Shown here one piece after another: positions 25,659 to 38,343 of a DNA stretch of 64,000 nt. The DNA comes from Artocarpus heterophyllus (lineage: Eukaryota > Streptophyta > Magnoliopsida > Rosales > Moraceae): NCBI GenBank assembly GCA_025403435.1, contig CM046335.1:12058776-12122775 (forward strand), read 5' to 3'. Positions within the stretch are counted from its first letter, which is position 1. Every line of letters begins with the position of its first letter. Below the pieces are notes generated by a model, which did no database searches, was not told where the DNA came from, and saw nothing but the letters and a program-made list of their open reading frames with translations. The translations under genes were made by a program, and so were the position numbers.

Positions 25659-27033
25659 GGATTAATGAGACAATTGGCCCAATTACGTTTATTGAATTAA
25701 AATATGACTTTAATTTATAAAAATTCTACAAATGTCTTATAATAATATCATTAAAATTATTTATATGTAATTATATAGTACAATATATAATACCATTAAG
25801 ATAATTACTATATCATTGAAGACATTTTTAAGATATTTTAAATATTGTGTTAGATTTAAATTTTATAACAATAATTTAGACACGTATTGTAATTTTTTCT
25901 ATAATTAATCCTATTAAAAAAAAAAAAAAACCAATGGTGCATAGCCAGAGCCCACATGAAAGCAAAAAGGAAACGGAGGCGAAGCTTTAAAACCCATGTG
26001 CGATTCTCCATTGGATCACTCATTATCAATGCCTTTCCTCCCCATCCAAACAGATGCAATATAAGGGTAATCCAAATTTCTGCCAAGTGTTTGGAAACCC
26101 TTCCTAATTGGAATTTGGAAACTGTCATAAAGAGACCATTTATAATGATTTTGGAATTCTCTCAACAGGGAAAAACAAAAATATTTGGCCCATCTATTTC
26201 TTGAATATATACCACTGTTAAATTCAAATTTTTTATTTAGATAATTTAACTTTGAGCACTCTTATTTGACCTATAGGTTAAAATCTCGCTATTTATAAAA
26301 CAGTAAGTTTCAATTTAAAAAATATATTATAAACTAGACTAGGTTTTACTATTTTATAAATAGTGAGATTATAACCCTTAAGAATGAAAATGATTTTTCT
26401 TTTAACTTTTAAATTTAACAAAATATAAAACGTTGTTAATTTGATGATAAATATTAAAATTTAGGGGAAAAAAAAAGGTCTTCAAACATGTTAATTTGTA
26501 AAGGAGACACTGAAATTCCAAATGGCAATGAAGACATCATGTCATTAACATAAGCTTTTCATTTCAAATTCTAACATCATTTATTAATCATTATGAGTTT
26601 TATCCCAGTTAGAACCCTCTATATTTCTTGAATCAAGCATTACAAGGTACCGCTTGAGCTTACATTCCAGCTCAACATAGGACACATTTTCAGAAGCTTC
26701 TTTGGGTCTTCTCACCAACGTTGGGCCCTTGACTTTTTTTTTTTTTTATTTCATTGTCCAAGTGAAAGAGTCCATTTTTTTTTTATTGAATGTGAAGTGA
26801 CTTCATTGAAAACTCTTTCTAATTAAGTTGTCAAAGTCTGTTAAGATTGAAGAATTGTGATTCACAGTGCATGTTCACCATGTTTAGAAAGTGTTTAAGA
26901 CAATCAGAAAGGTTACCACTCATTGTATTTTGGGATAAAAAGTGAGTTTTGCCCCTAAACTATGACCATAGTTCCTAGGGACAAGCAAAACAATTTGTTT
27001 AGATAAGGAATTAAGATACACAGAGGGCTTTTT

Positions 27034-30000
27034 TGCGACAGCTGAGAATTTCTAGTGCATTATTATATATGCAATAATTAAGAGATTATTTAAGAAAATT
27101 ATGCACGAATTTTATGAGGTAAAGTTTATACTCAAGCATTTGTTAAATATTTCAAGAGTATAAAGAGTATCACAAGGATTGTTGTTTTAATCCGATTTTT
27201 ATGATAAAGAGCAAAAATGAGATTTTTAAGGTTAAAAATTATGCTATAGTTCTAAACAAAAAAGGAATGATAAGAAAATAAACTAGAAAGCTTAATTGTT
27301 GCAAAATATATTGCAACAAATTTGAAGACAAAAATACAGTTTAGGAAAAATACTATATAAAAATTATATAGTATAAAAGTTAAGCAGTACAAAAATTAAA
27401 CAATATTAAAATAATACGGTATAAAAATTATACTAATAAAGTTAAGCGGTATAGAAATTATACTACATAAAGTTATGCAGTATAAAAATTAAACTGTATA
27501 AAGCTAAGAAGTATAGGAATTATTCTGTGTGGAGGATATATATAAGTATGGAAGGTTGTGGGACCTCATAAATTGTACAGAATAGAATATTGACACGTAT
27601 GAGAAATATACCAGCAACATAGTAAAAACACTATCAATATAAATTTAGACTGTGTAAAAAAGTAATGTGAGGTCCACTTGATGATACCCAAAAAGTGGAT
27701 AAAATTTCCACATATCACCAATAAGAGAACCAGTTGTGGTACATGGTGGGACAAGTTTTCTTAATTTCAAACTAGCCCCTAAACTAAGCTATTTTACAAC
27801 TAAGGACTTAAGTGTATAAAGTCCATCAAAGTGCCACCTAAATAATGGGAAATTGGCCACATCCTCTCGTTGTGGTGGATCTGGTTTTGGCCTCAATTTA
27901 GGATTCAATTTTTGTTCCATTTTAGTCCATGTGAGGTGTCATCACATGTCTAAGAGAAAAGGTTCAAAATATCTCTTTTGTCTCCATCATTTCATGCAAA
28001 GCATAAAAAATATGCTCATTTTCTCTCTACCAAAACCAGTTGCCATATGCTCACTCCCTCTTAATATTTTTCAAGGAAACAATCTCCAATTAAGTTTAGA
28101 ATCAAGTTCATATATTGGTGATCAAGATTAGCCACTTTTGAAGGTAAAAATCTAAACTTTTTCTTATGGATTTTAGTGGTTTTCTTGAGTTTGTGGATGG
28201 GTTTTGATGGGAAGTTTTGCTATGGTTTATGTCAAGAAAAAATATCAAGGTTTAAGCTTCACAAAGGAGGATCAAAAGCTTGAAGAAATCCTTAGTAAAT
28301 CCTAAAAACTTGCCTTCAAATTTTGGTTGTTTATATATGGTTTGTGAATTTTGTAGATATATCATGCAAGAAAAAACATTATGGTATGTTTTGTATATGG
28401 GTTATAAGGATGATGGTGATTATAGAAGAAAAGGAACTAGGGTTTATGCTCAGAAAGAGAAGTCATAACAAACCTTATCATAGCACAAAGCCTTAGCTCA
28501 ATGTTAAGTTTTTTAAGTGTTTGATAAAAGGATTATGAGCATGACATGTAAGAAAAATATTATGGCATGTTTTGTTTATATATTAAGTTCTTGATGATAA
28601 GCTTAGAAGGATTGAAAATGAAGGTTTTAAGTGTAAATGAGGAAGTTTGTTAAACTTTGTCAAAAACATAAAGTCTAACTAGTTTTAAAAAATTGAATGT
28701 TTGAGGTACTTAGGGGCTGAATTGTTTTATGAGTTCAGCATATAGTTTATGGAAACATCGAGTTGGACAACTTTTGTAAAGAAATTATGCTCAAAATCCA
28801 ATCAAAGTAAGCTCAAAAATATTGATTTTGGTTCTGCCTTTTCAAAAATGCCATTGAGATGAATTATTTTGAGGAAAGTTAAACCATAAAATGTTTATAT
28901 CCCAACCAAACTATTAAGAATCCTAGATGGCTTGTGAAAATTCTACACCGATTTTAAGTTATGAATTTTACGATATTTTAAGCACAAAATTTTGTAAAAA
29001 GGAAAACAGTTTGAAATCATTTGAATTAGTCCAAGGAGCTTTATAAAGTTTTAAGCCTTTCAAAAAACTAGACTTTTTAGTATAAAGTGGTTGTCTTTGG
29101 TCTTGGGGCAAAAATGTTAAGATTTTTGTGTTTCAAATTAAAACCGTAAAACCACGTAAACCTAGATTTTCATTGAGAAATACTAGTTTTGTGCACTGCG
29201 ATAAGAAGTTTGAAAGAATTTAAGGTTTTTATCAAGGAAAGGAAAGAGAACAATGTTAAAGGCTTAATCATCAAGATTTTTGTATTACGTGTAAAAACTG
29301 TAAAGTTTTGATGAAATGGATTTTTTACAAAAAGGAAACTGATATTTGGTTTTTCTATAATATTATGAGAAGCAGGGAAATGCAAGTCTTATTCTAAAAT
29401 AGGTTCTAAAATTTTTCTAAGTCCTATCAAGAGCAAAATAGTTATTTTTTATCAAACGGCCAAAACAGACCTTGAAACGCCTGATTTAGGAAAACACCCC
29501 TTAGTGGGAATTTTTTTCATAACATGTAAGTAATGGGGTGGTAAAGTTAAACAAGAAGTTTAGAAAAATTACGAGGCTTACAAAAAACTCATAAGGGTAA
29601 AACCGTCATTTTAAAGGAAACTGCTATAACCAAGCCCAAGTTCTTTAAATTAGCAAAAGTCCATAGATGGAGAATGATTCATATCATGTTAAATATTGAA
29701 ACTGTCAAGTGAGGCGAGATATTCGACTAAGGAATGTTAAAGTTAAATAATGGAAAGGTAATCCAATATGAAACAAGGTTAAGTAAAAAAGAATAAATAG
29801 AAATGTTTAAGTTTTGTTATCGAACGAGTAAGTCAATATGAGAAAGTCAGCTAATAGACAGGTGTCGCTTGAACAGGATACAAAGCCGACTAATAGAAGA
29901 AAAATGAACAAAATGGGAACGTTAGAGCTATGTTTAAGTAAGTTTCAAACCTCACCTATGTCATCAAGAAAATGATTTTCAATGCTTTGAACACATTTAA

Positions 30001-32996
30001 AGTATGGTTGCATTTGTTATACAGGATGATTTAAAGTTCAAATCATGATTTGCCTTGTGATTGCAACTGTTATGTTTAACGATTCATACATTAAGTTATG
30101 CCTTACATAATGTTTGCTAAGATCATAAGATTGGTAATCAAAACCCACATGTTAAGATAAGTAAGTGTCATATCAGTCTCCTTGATGTGAGATTTATAAG
30201 TTATGTTAAAGTTATAACCTCATGGCTCAATGGTCTTAAGTCTTCCATAAGGGAAGCATTATGCTTTCATAATTGATGATGTTAGTACGAGTACTTAAAT
30301 TCACAAGATAAAGAAAAGATAAGAATGATGATAAGAAGTTCAAGTAAGTTAAGAATGATAATAAGAAGTTCATAATTGATCATAAATGGAATCATGCATT
30401 ATGATATTGCTTGCATTATTTTTAAGTAACATTTTGTAAAAATGTTTTATGAGAAATGTTTATGAATAACATTTTATGAAGAATGTTTACAAGAAATGTT
30501 ATGAGTAAGATGTTTTACAAGAAAAGTTTTTAAGAATAACATTTAATATTTTATGAGATTATGTTTGATCTTACTAAGTAAAAGCTCGTTATAAGTTCTT
30601 TGACGCTATAGGTAGTTCTACAGGAGATGAGTTAGACTGGTTGAAGAGCTCAGTGTCGCAGTAACAGATGCGAAGGTTTGGTATGGATATCATTAGCGTA
30701 GTTTTTCGCTACTTAAAGAAAAATTTTTCCACTATTCTAAAAACAAAGAATAAAAATGCTTTAAAAAGTTTTTAAGAAAGTAAACGTTTCTTAATAAATT
30801 ATAGAAAACATTTTGAATGATTTTAAAGTCAAGATTTGAGCTAGTCTCAAATTTTGTTGCAATGAAAGTTGCAATAATTTTAAGTATGTTTTTTTAAAAA
30901 ATTACTTTGTATTTTCTTACTAGTAAGTAAGATATGTTAGGATTGGTACCCTAAGGAATAAATACTCAGATTGTATTTATCATATTTTTGGTCAAATAAA
31001 TAATAATGTGAATATTTCATATATTAATAATGGTCCTCATATTATTATCATATTAATGATTATATATTAGCAAGCATGTGATTCGTGACTATTAGAACCA
31101 AATCTTGGAATTGGGCATATATAGAGTTTATATGCGTAAAGATCCGATTCAGATATTTATAGTCTAAATCATATAGTCCGCAGTCAATGTACAAAGTTGG
31201 GCACTTTATAATGACAAGGCTATAATGGGAATCTATGCCCAATTGGGGAGACGGCTTATCTTGGTCGTTTGAGCAGATTGAATCTATGGTAGACACATTA
31301 GTGTGATAGACCTAATGGTGATCATACACTAGACTAGACTTAAAATTGAATTAATATAATAATAATTCCGTTTGACTTAAATCAATTCTCTTTGATAATC
31401 ATTTATGTGTTATCTTAATCCTAAAGTGGATTCATGAGTCCATGTTTATAGCTTGTATCTTTTGATATGCCAAAGGCAGAAGTTTCGATGAACAAAGGCT
31501 CCATTATCTATATATTGGAGATGGAACCTATATTCAATAAGAACATAATCCACAGACACAAAATCCATAACTATTTAACAAAAAATGAATGTTATCCTTT
31601 CAAGCAAATTATTCAGGTATTAAAAAATGCAACGAGGTTTCGGTCATCTAGATACATATAGTAATAAGATGATATTCTTTTTGTATGTGTTATAAAAGAA
31701 ATGATTTTTCTGATAGTGAGATAATGGAACTTTGGGATAAAATAGTCGGAAGGTAAAACGAAACTAAGTCCTTCTCCAATTAGGGATAACCTATGGAATA
31801 CACATAATTTGAGAGTTCATGGCTTAGACTTATATTAGAGGAGTCTCATAATACATATATTTTCAAGAGTGTACCTTCGGGTCGATAGTGGAAAGACACT
31901 GAAATGAACAATTAAATAGATATTGCTTAAGGATTAATTAATCTGTTATTATTAGAGCTTGAAAATATATGTCCATTGGGTCCCAATGCTAGCTCATGAA
32001 TTCTTTAACTAGTTGTGTAGAATAGTTTACCATAGATAATACAGGAGGTTACACTAGATGAGTTATTGAACCTATCAGTGTGTAAGTCCGACAGTCCAAC
32101 TGGACTATGGTTGGTGCCTGGAATAGTCCTATTAGACTATGGCACCTACAATAGGGGTAGATCTAAGAATTAGTTAATTAATTATTTAATTAATTAATTT
32201 CAATATAATATTTATTCAAATTTAATTTTTGTGATTTTGTGAAAATTAATTATTTGAATAATTAATTTAAATCCTAATTGTATTTGAATTTGAATAAAGG
32301 ATAATTATTCATAATTCTTTATGTTAGATAATTATCTAGAATTATTGAAATCTAATTTAAATAGAATTATTTGAATGGGAATTATCTTGGATGTTGTAGA
32401 TAATCACAGCGCCGTGCATTATGATTAGCTGGGATTTGAATTCTCCTTTATTTATAATTGACATGCACAATGAGGATAATCCCTCTATGATGGGCATACA
32501 AAGCAAGGGAGGAGAGAGAAAAATCTGATAATTCCTTATGATGGGTGTGTAAAGCAAGGGAGGAGAGAAAAAAATCTTCTCCTAATTCCAATAGAGTTCT
32601 ACCTCCTCCTATAAACTCTATAAATAGGTACCTCTCCTTCTCATTTATTATAAGTCAAAAATATTATGCATCTTTAGAATGACAAAAATTAGAGGAGAGT
32701 CTGTGGCAAGTTTCTATTGAGTTATGCCTACACACACAACAACTAGCAGGGAGAGAATAGCCTTAAAGATCTAACCATAGAGATTCATTCTTAAAGAATT
32801 GTTCAGTCATAAGTAATGTTTCTAGTCTCCAACAGGTATGTTAAATTAGATTTAATTTATTGTTTATAACATCATGAGTTAGATTCCTGATGATTCGTAA
32901 AAATTTTTAAAATTCTGCTGCATTACCGAGTCGATTTTTCCAACAAAATCAAGTTTAAAAAAGCTAAGTGACAGCCTAAAAAGTCAGGTCGTTACA
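27034..32996 (+). mobile_element. Gypsy-type solo LTR, interrupted by a copia LTR
   Basis: The outer repeat starts TGCGACAGC at 27034 and ends GTCGTTACA at 32996, and is flanked on both sides by TTTTT (27029-27033 and 32997-33001), a plausible though low-complexity 5-bp target duplication. Removing the inserted copia LTR (30935-32945) leaves about 3.95 kb with no gag-pol. This fits a solo LTR produced by LTR-LTR recombination. The first ~2.4 kb aligns with the inverted copy at 1-2142. It has a block of GTATAAAAATTA-like minisatellite units at about 27360-27510. Its short open frames are not supported as genes. Confidence 0.7.
30935..32945 (+). mobile_element. Copia-type solo LTR nested in the gypsy LTR
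   Basis: 2011 bp from TGTTAGGATTGG to TTTTTCCAACA. It is a diverged relative of the LTRs at 35705-37739 and 53209-55224, with matching blocks in order (GTACCCTAAGGA versus ATGCCCTAGGGA; TGTTATCTTAATCCT; CTTTTGATATGCCAAAGG; terminal TTTTTCCAACA). TATAAATAGG at 32619-32628 is the likely LTR TATA box. I see no clear target duplication (AGATA left, AAATC right), so decay or a recombined junction is possible. Confidence 0.75.
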
Positions 32997-34793
32997 TTTT
33001 TTGCATTAGCTTTTTGTAAGGGCTTGCTGAATTCTTCAGTACAAAGCTAAAGATTGTATTTTAGTAGAGTTTGAGCACTTGAAAAAAAAATAGTTTAAAT
33101 CACAAAATGTTGCTCCCAAAACAAAGTTAAGATTGTTATAAAAATTAAAGAATAGAAAGGCAAATTACAAAAATTAAAAAAGAATTTTAGAGAAAGAAAC
33201 TCTTATTAATCTCATGATTCAAGTATGCGTGTAATAAATCATAGAATGGCTATGACTACTTTAATAACTATTATAGTGACTACTATAGTATCACCGCCGT
33301 GTTTATGATAACTGCTATAGTAACATCCGTTAATATTGGTAGGCAGCCACCATTTACTTTTGATTTTCATAACAAGGAAAAGTTTATAAACTCTATTATA
33401 GCATTTTTGTTCTATTTATAAATTAAAATTCCATTTTCATCTCGTTAGCTCTTTGAAAAACATAGTTCCAAAGAGTTTTTATTCTGATCAGTGGTAAGCT
33501 TCTTTTGGAGGTGGTGGTGTCGACTCGGATGTTGACGATAGTGGCATGTGTGCTTCATATTTTGTTGTTTGAAGTCCTCTCATCCACTTTGCCACTTGTC
33601 CCTAGAAGCGTTCTTGCTACTCTAATGGTTCTTTTGTCGGCTATACTTTCATTAAAGGTTTGTGATAGTCATGGTTTTGGTTTTAATTGTCCACCAGATT
33701 TAAGTCATAGCGAGTTAGAAGTTCTATTAGTTATGAGTCTATATGGAGATGTTGGTGGCCTTAGAGCTACACTTTATATGCTCTCGATAGATCGAAAGCT
33801 TTCATCAATTGTAGTGGTTTCAAAAAAAAGCCTTATGTGTGCTTAAATTGATATGTCGAGGAATTTTTTCGATATCAGGTCATGTCTGTGTCATCTTCTT
33901 TGTGCCTTATGCATGCTTAAATTGATATGTCGAGGAATTTTTTTCAACATTAGGTCTTGTCTGTGTCATCTTTTTTGTGCTTTATTAGAATTTACTAATA
34001 GAACTGGTTTTTATCGAGTATCTTGTATTGTGTACCATAGGGTCATAAACATTATTATTGGTGTCTGTAAGACCTTCTAGTTAAATGAATTATTTTACCT
34101 TAGAAAAAGAAAAACATATTTTCAAATGCTAATTGAACAATAATTAATGTTTATGCACTATAACAAGACAATTTAATTTGTATTTTTTCCTCATTCAATG
34201 ACTATAAGGTCAAAATTAAATGTGGATGCTTCAATGGTGAGGAAAAATAGAGGAAGTTTGGCTTTTATGCCCAATAAATAGGACTTCTTTAAGTCTCCAG
34301 TTTTGGATGACATTGCCATTACTTCCAAAAGGTACTACCAAACAAAAAGCATACAACTTTAAGAAGTGGCTATTGTTTTAGAATATTACTTTATGAGATG
34401 AAGATTTTCCTGGCTTAATGTAATATAACATGAAGGGTGCGTTTGGATGACTAAAGGCACTCTTTTGATTCCTCCTATTCCTCTTCAACCAAGGACTCAG
34501 AGGGAGGTGGAGGTTCCGAGAATCTAGTCTGAATTGACTGGGCATCAGGGATATCATTTTTTTTAATGAAAATAGAGCTTGATAGCAAAGGGGAGTCAAG
34601 GAAAAAGGTAAATCCTTGTTTGGTAGAGCATCTATCATAATTGACTCTTAGATTGAATATAAACCTAAGCCTTCAATCATTTTCCTCCTCTTGCCACGAG
34701 CCCTCTTGGTGACGATTTCTAATCACCGAATTCAAGAGTGGGGTGTGGGTTGGCTAAAGGAAGAACATTTTTTTGAAAACGAAGGTGATAGTA
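32997..34793. other. Non-coding spacer with degenerate repeat remnants
   Basis: No gene is supported. The frame at 33505-33846 (113 codons) has no domain I recognise. It is followed by an imperfect tandem duplication of about 75-80 bp (about 33836-33990, repeated core TTAAATTGATATGTCGAGGA) and an A-rich stretch near 34100. This could be a LINE 3' region, but that is a guess. Confidence 0.4.
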
Positions 34794-35700
34794 TCAAAGC
34801 GTCAAGAGAAAGAGAGCTTGACTTACGAAACAAAGCCTTCCCTTGATAAGCACCTTAAGAGCCAGAGCCTGGTTTGCAATGTGCCAAGGTCCCTCTTCTA
34901 ACACCCAATCCCTGGTTCGGTTGTTTGGAAATTTGAACACCCCAAAATCTTTATCAGCTGCCATAACTTCAACTGATCCATCACGTCCCCAAAGCATGTT
35001 TGCAACATTGTAAACAAGGCTATATTTAGGATTTTTCCTAAATATTTGCCCTACAAGACAGCTATCCCAATGCTGGATCCCTTCTTGAATAACTTCTTTA
35101 GGTGGTTTCACCACTTTTTGACCTCCAATTTCAGTTGGTTTGTAATATTCCAGTAATTGGTTATTTGATGATTCATCAAACAGAGACCTTCATCCAGTGA
35201 TTGCAGAATTATGACTTTGTTGAGAAAAAGAATTTGTAACTACCTCCATTGCAGGGTTGGTTACTGAGTTGAAATTAACTGTCACTGAATCCTCACGCGC
35301 GAGTAATCCTCACGCACTTCTGCAACAGGGCCTTTCCCTTGCAAGATAGCTTTCTTCAATGGAGGGAATGTCTGAGAATCACCAATCTTGGGGCAAGATT
35401 CTGTTTCAGAGGAATTTAAAAGAATCGAACTACCCGAACCTATACTTTTGTGAAAAAGACTAAATGTTGGATGACCTAGAGTCAAGGCCTTTATTCATGC
35501 TTGTATGGCCCACGCAGCCTATTTTCCACACCATTGTGTTGCAATTGACCAAAACTTCAAGGGACATGGGAGCATTTACCCATTGTTATTCCAATTCAAG
35601 GCGTTACTCGTTTCATTTTTTATTCCCTCTTTCTTTCTAGAGTTAGGGAGGCCATAGTGAAAGCCTTTTCAGCAAACTCTTTCTGCTTCTGTTTTTGAAT
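34794..35700 (-). pseudogene. LINE-associated DUF4283 protein fragment
   Basis: On the minus strand, 34794-35114 encodes a segment with the DUF4283 hallmarks: a W..CLVG.IF opening, LWG..GSVEV, F.V.KF....RDWVLEEGPWHIANQALAL. DUF4283 is found in the ORF1/gag-like proteins of plant L1-type LINEs and related genes. The upstream part (to ~35700) is open only in pieces and carries a second frame at 35282-35485, so the reading frame is broken. The copia element is inserted immediately beyond it at 35704/35705. This is a dead LINE fragment and not a cellular gene. Confidence 0.6.
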
Positions 35701-35704
35701 CTAG

Positions 35705-37739
35705 TATTAGACATGTATGCCCTAGGGAGTAAAAATGTAATAAGTTTTTGGAGACATTTTTTATCAATAAAGAATTTATTCATTATTTATACCAAATCTT
35801 GTCCTCTTTACGTTCATATTTGTTGAATGTATGTTAAGCAAATAATAGTCTGAGACTGTCGGTCTAAACCTTAAGAATTGGATATATGATGGATGGATTA
35901 TACGAAAGACACGATTCTTAAGGTGATGGTCTAAATCATACGATCCGCAATCAAGGGAATAAAGTTGGGCGCCTTATTCATGCAAAGATTGTTATGTTGT
36001 CTATATCCCTTTTGGGAGATGGTTTGTCTTGACCATCGGAGATGGACTCTATGAATAGAAACATTGGCATGTTGTCATAGGTGACAATATGTTGGATCGG
36101 GACATAAAGTGAATTGATTTGGATTAATAATTCTGTCTCGTCAAATTGATTCACTTTAGACAATTATTTGTGTTGTATCTTAATCCTGAGATGAATAATG
36201 GGCCCGTTGTCTTGACTTATGTCTTTTGATGTACCAAAAGGTGATACCCACATCTTAATAGTGGTATGCATGCCAGTACGTTGGAGGCATGGCTCTTGAT
36301 GGCGTAGACTTGTTATTCATAGATATGGAATCCATAGCTCCTCTTTAGAAGTGATGATATCCTCTTATATGCGTTATCCTGCAATTGAAAAACTGAAGCC
36401 CTCAACCATTTGGATACATAAGTGTAACCGAATGGTATACTATCTTTGGATAGTAAGTTTTCTGATGGTGAGATGATGGAACGTAAGATAAAAATAATCG
36501 GGAAGGTAAGACAAAACTTGTCCTTAAGCCGATTATGGATTATCATATGGGGATACAATACACTATGATATGTCATTGAGACTTGGCTATACGGGCTTCG
36601 TAATTCTATGTAGTTCGAGAGTGCAGCTCCAAGCTTTTAGTGGAGTAGTGTTGGAGTTGATAATTATGAAATGTATATATGGGATATTGGGTTCATGATT
36701 ATCAGGAGCTTGAACTATATAGGTCTATTTGGTCCCCTTTGCTGGCTCACAAAATCCTATAACGACACGACGTGCTTTTTCAATAATTGGTGACTTATGT
36801 TGGATTTATCAGATTGGTTAAATTTGGAAGAATTAAATAATTCATGTCTGTTTATCGGTTGAATTAATTTTGTAATAAAATTAATTCAAGATAAACTTGT
36901 TGAATTATTGGGATCGGATAATTCTTGTTTGTTATCGGTTGATTTAATTGGATAAATTAGATTAAGATAAACTTGTAGAATTATTGTGAATTGATTTATT
37001 TTCTTAGAGATTATCTTGATAAAGTTGTTTTGATCAGATAACTTCTCTATTGGATTATTTGAATTAAAACTAAGACTTTATCTTATAGAATCTCGGGTAA
37101 AAAATAAAAGATTCGCGGAGATATTTACGCGGCAATTCGGCCTACCGATCTACGTGTTTGGCCTGCCGATCAGGATGTTCGGCCTGCCGATCAAGATGTT
37201 CGGCCTGCCGATCAGCGAGAGATAAGATTACACGTTTTCACACGGATCTTATCAGATATTGATCCAAACTTGATTCTATTTCAAGTTTTTGAGACCTAAT
37301 CTGATAAAGTTTGACCCTATGACCAATCGCTATATAAAGGGAGTAAGTCTCATGAGTTACTTAGATTAGTTGAGAGATTAAGAGTGATACTCTATTGGTG
37401 AGCATCTGAAAACTCCCTGAGAGCTTTTGTTCACGAATCACGAACACTTACTTTGGGTTCTCTCGATTGGTTGGAAGGAGAGTCACCGGTGAAAGAGCTA
37501 TACGTGTGAGCCCACACTTACTCCGGTCGTGGATAGAGAATAGCAAAGAAGACCAGTTGGTTGAGGCTCTTCTAGAACGTCACTTCTCTTCACGGATTAC
37601 GGAGGTTCTTCGACACACAAAGGTTAGTAAGATCTGTTTAATTTATACATATAGCATGTCAAACTTGTGTTTTAGAAAATACTCTAATGTTAAAATTTTT
37701 AAAATTCCTGCTACATACCTCACACTATTTTTTCCAATA
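35705..37739 (+). repeat. 5' LTR of the copia element
   Basis: 2035 bp. It starts TATTAGACATG where the 3' LTR has TGTTAGACATG, and ends CCAATA where the 3' LTR has CCAACA, so both termini have mutated since insertion. TATATAAAGG at 37331-37340 is the likely promoter TATA. A 4 x 21-bp repeat lies upstream of it at 37136-37219. Confidence 0.9.
37136..37219 (+). repeat. 4 x 21-bp dyad-containing tandem repeat in copia 5' LTR
   Basis: Four consecutive 21-bp units each begin TTCGGCCTGCCGATC or a one-base variant. TCGGCnnGCCGA is a perfect dyad. The repeat sits about 110 bp upstream of the LTR TATA box. The 3' LTR has only three units (54642-54705). Confidence 0.85.
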
Positions 37740-38343
37740 ATTGGTATCAGGGCCGTGGTTTTTACATAAAATTACGAGTTTGTGATCATACTATATGCAT
37801 AAATTTTGTGATCTTAATCGCTCTTATGCTTGAATTTTATTTTATAGAGAGTTGGCACTCTAGGTTTCTATATAATTATATGTTGTCATGGATTATGTGG
37901 TGAATATTCATTAATTAATTATGGTTGATTAAATTGTTATTTAATTATTTATTAATTAATTAATTTATGCTGGTTATGGTTCCTTAGAAGTTAGAATGTG
38001 TATCTAGGTTTTTCATGTAATTAGATGGCGGACTATCATCTCCGTCTATGAATTATTATTTAATTTTAAATTTATAAAAATTTTATAATTAAATAATTAT
38101 TCGGATTAAACGGAGCTAGAAAGCGGATTTAGAAGATGGATAATGGCGCACCCAGGTATTTCCTGAGTCTTTAATTTTATGTTTTTGAATTGTTGAAAAT
38201 AAAATTGATGAATTGCATTAAAATTGTATTTTATGGAATAAGAGATTTATGCTCGGTCGGCATGCCGAACCCTCTAGTTCGACAGGCCGTCAGTGGGGCA
38301 GAAATCAGGTGGCTCTGCCAATAGGCCAAACTTTCATGGGTCG
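37740..38343 (+). other. Copia primer site and leader, part 1
   Basis: Begins with the primer-binding site (TTGGTATCAGGGC) and continues as non-coding leader. Near its end, further dyads of the GGTCGGCATGCCGAACC and TTCGACAGGCCG type occur. The inner gypsy-type element is inserted at a GGTCG in this cluster. Confidence 0.7.

Larger units (their letters stand above)
21643..27033. other. Intergenic region with tandem duplications and MITEs
   Basis: No gene is supported. The proximal part is presumably the SOFL promoter. It contains a GAGA tract at 22141-22162, a tandem duplication of ~176 bp (23195-23545), a tandem duplication of ~336 bp (24431-25103) and a MITE (25201-25658). The stretch 25930-26110 is less AT-rich, but its open frames (82 and 90 codons) have no recognisable motif. 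Confidence 0.5.

Noticed and set aside
33505..33846. 113-codon frame, possible gene
   Set aside because: Hydrophobic start but no recognisable domain, no splice context, and it sits among repeat remnants.
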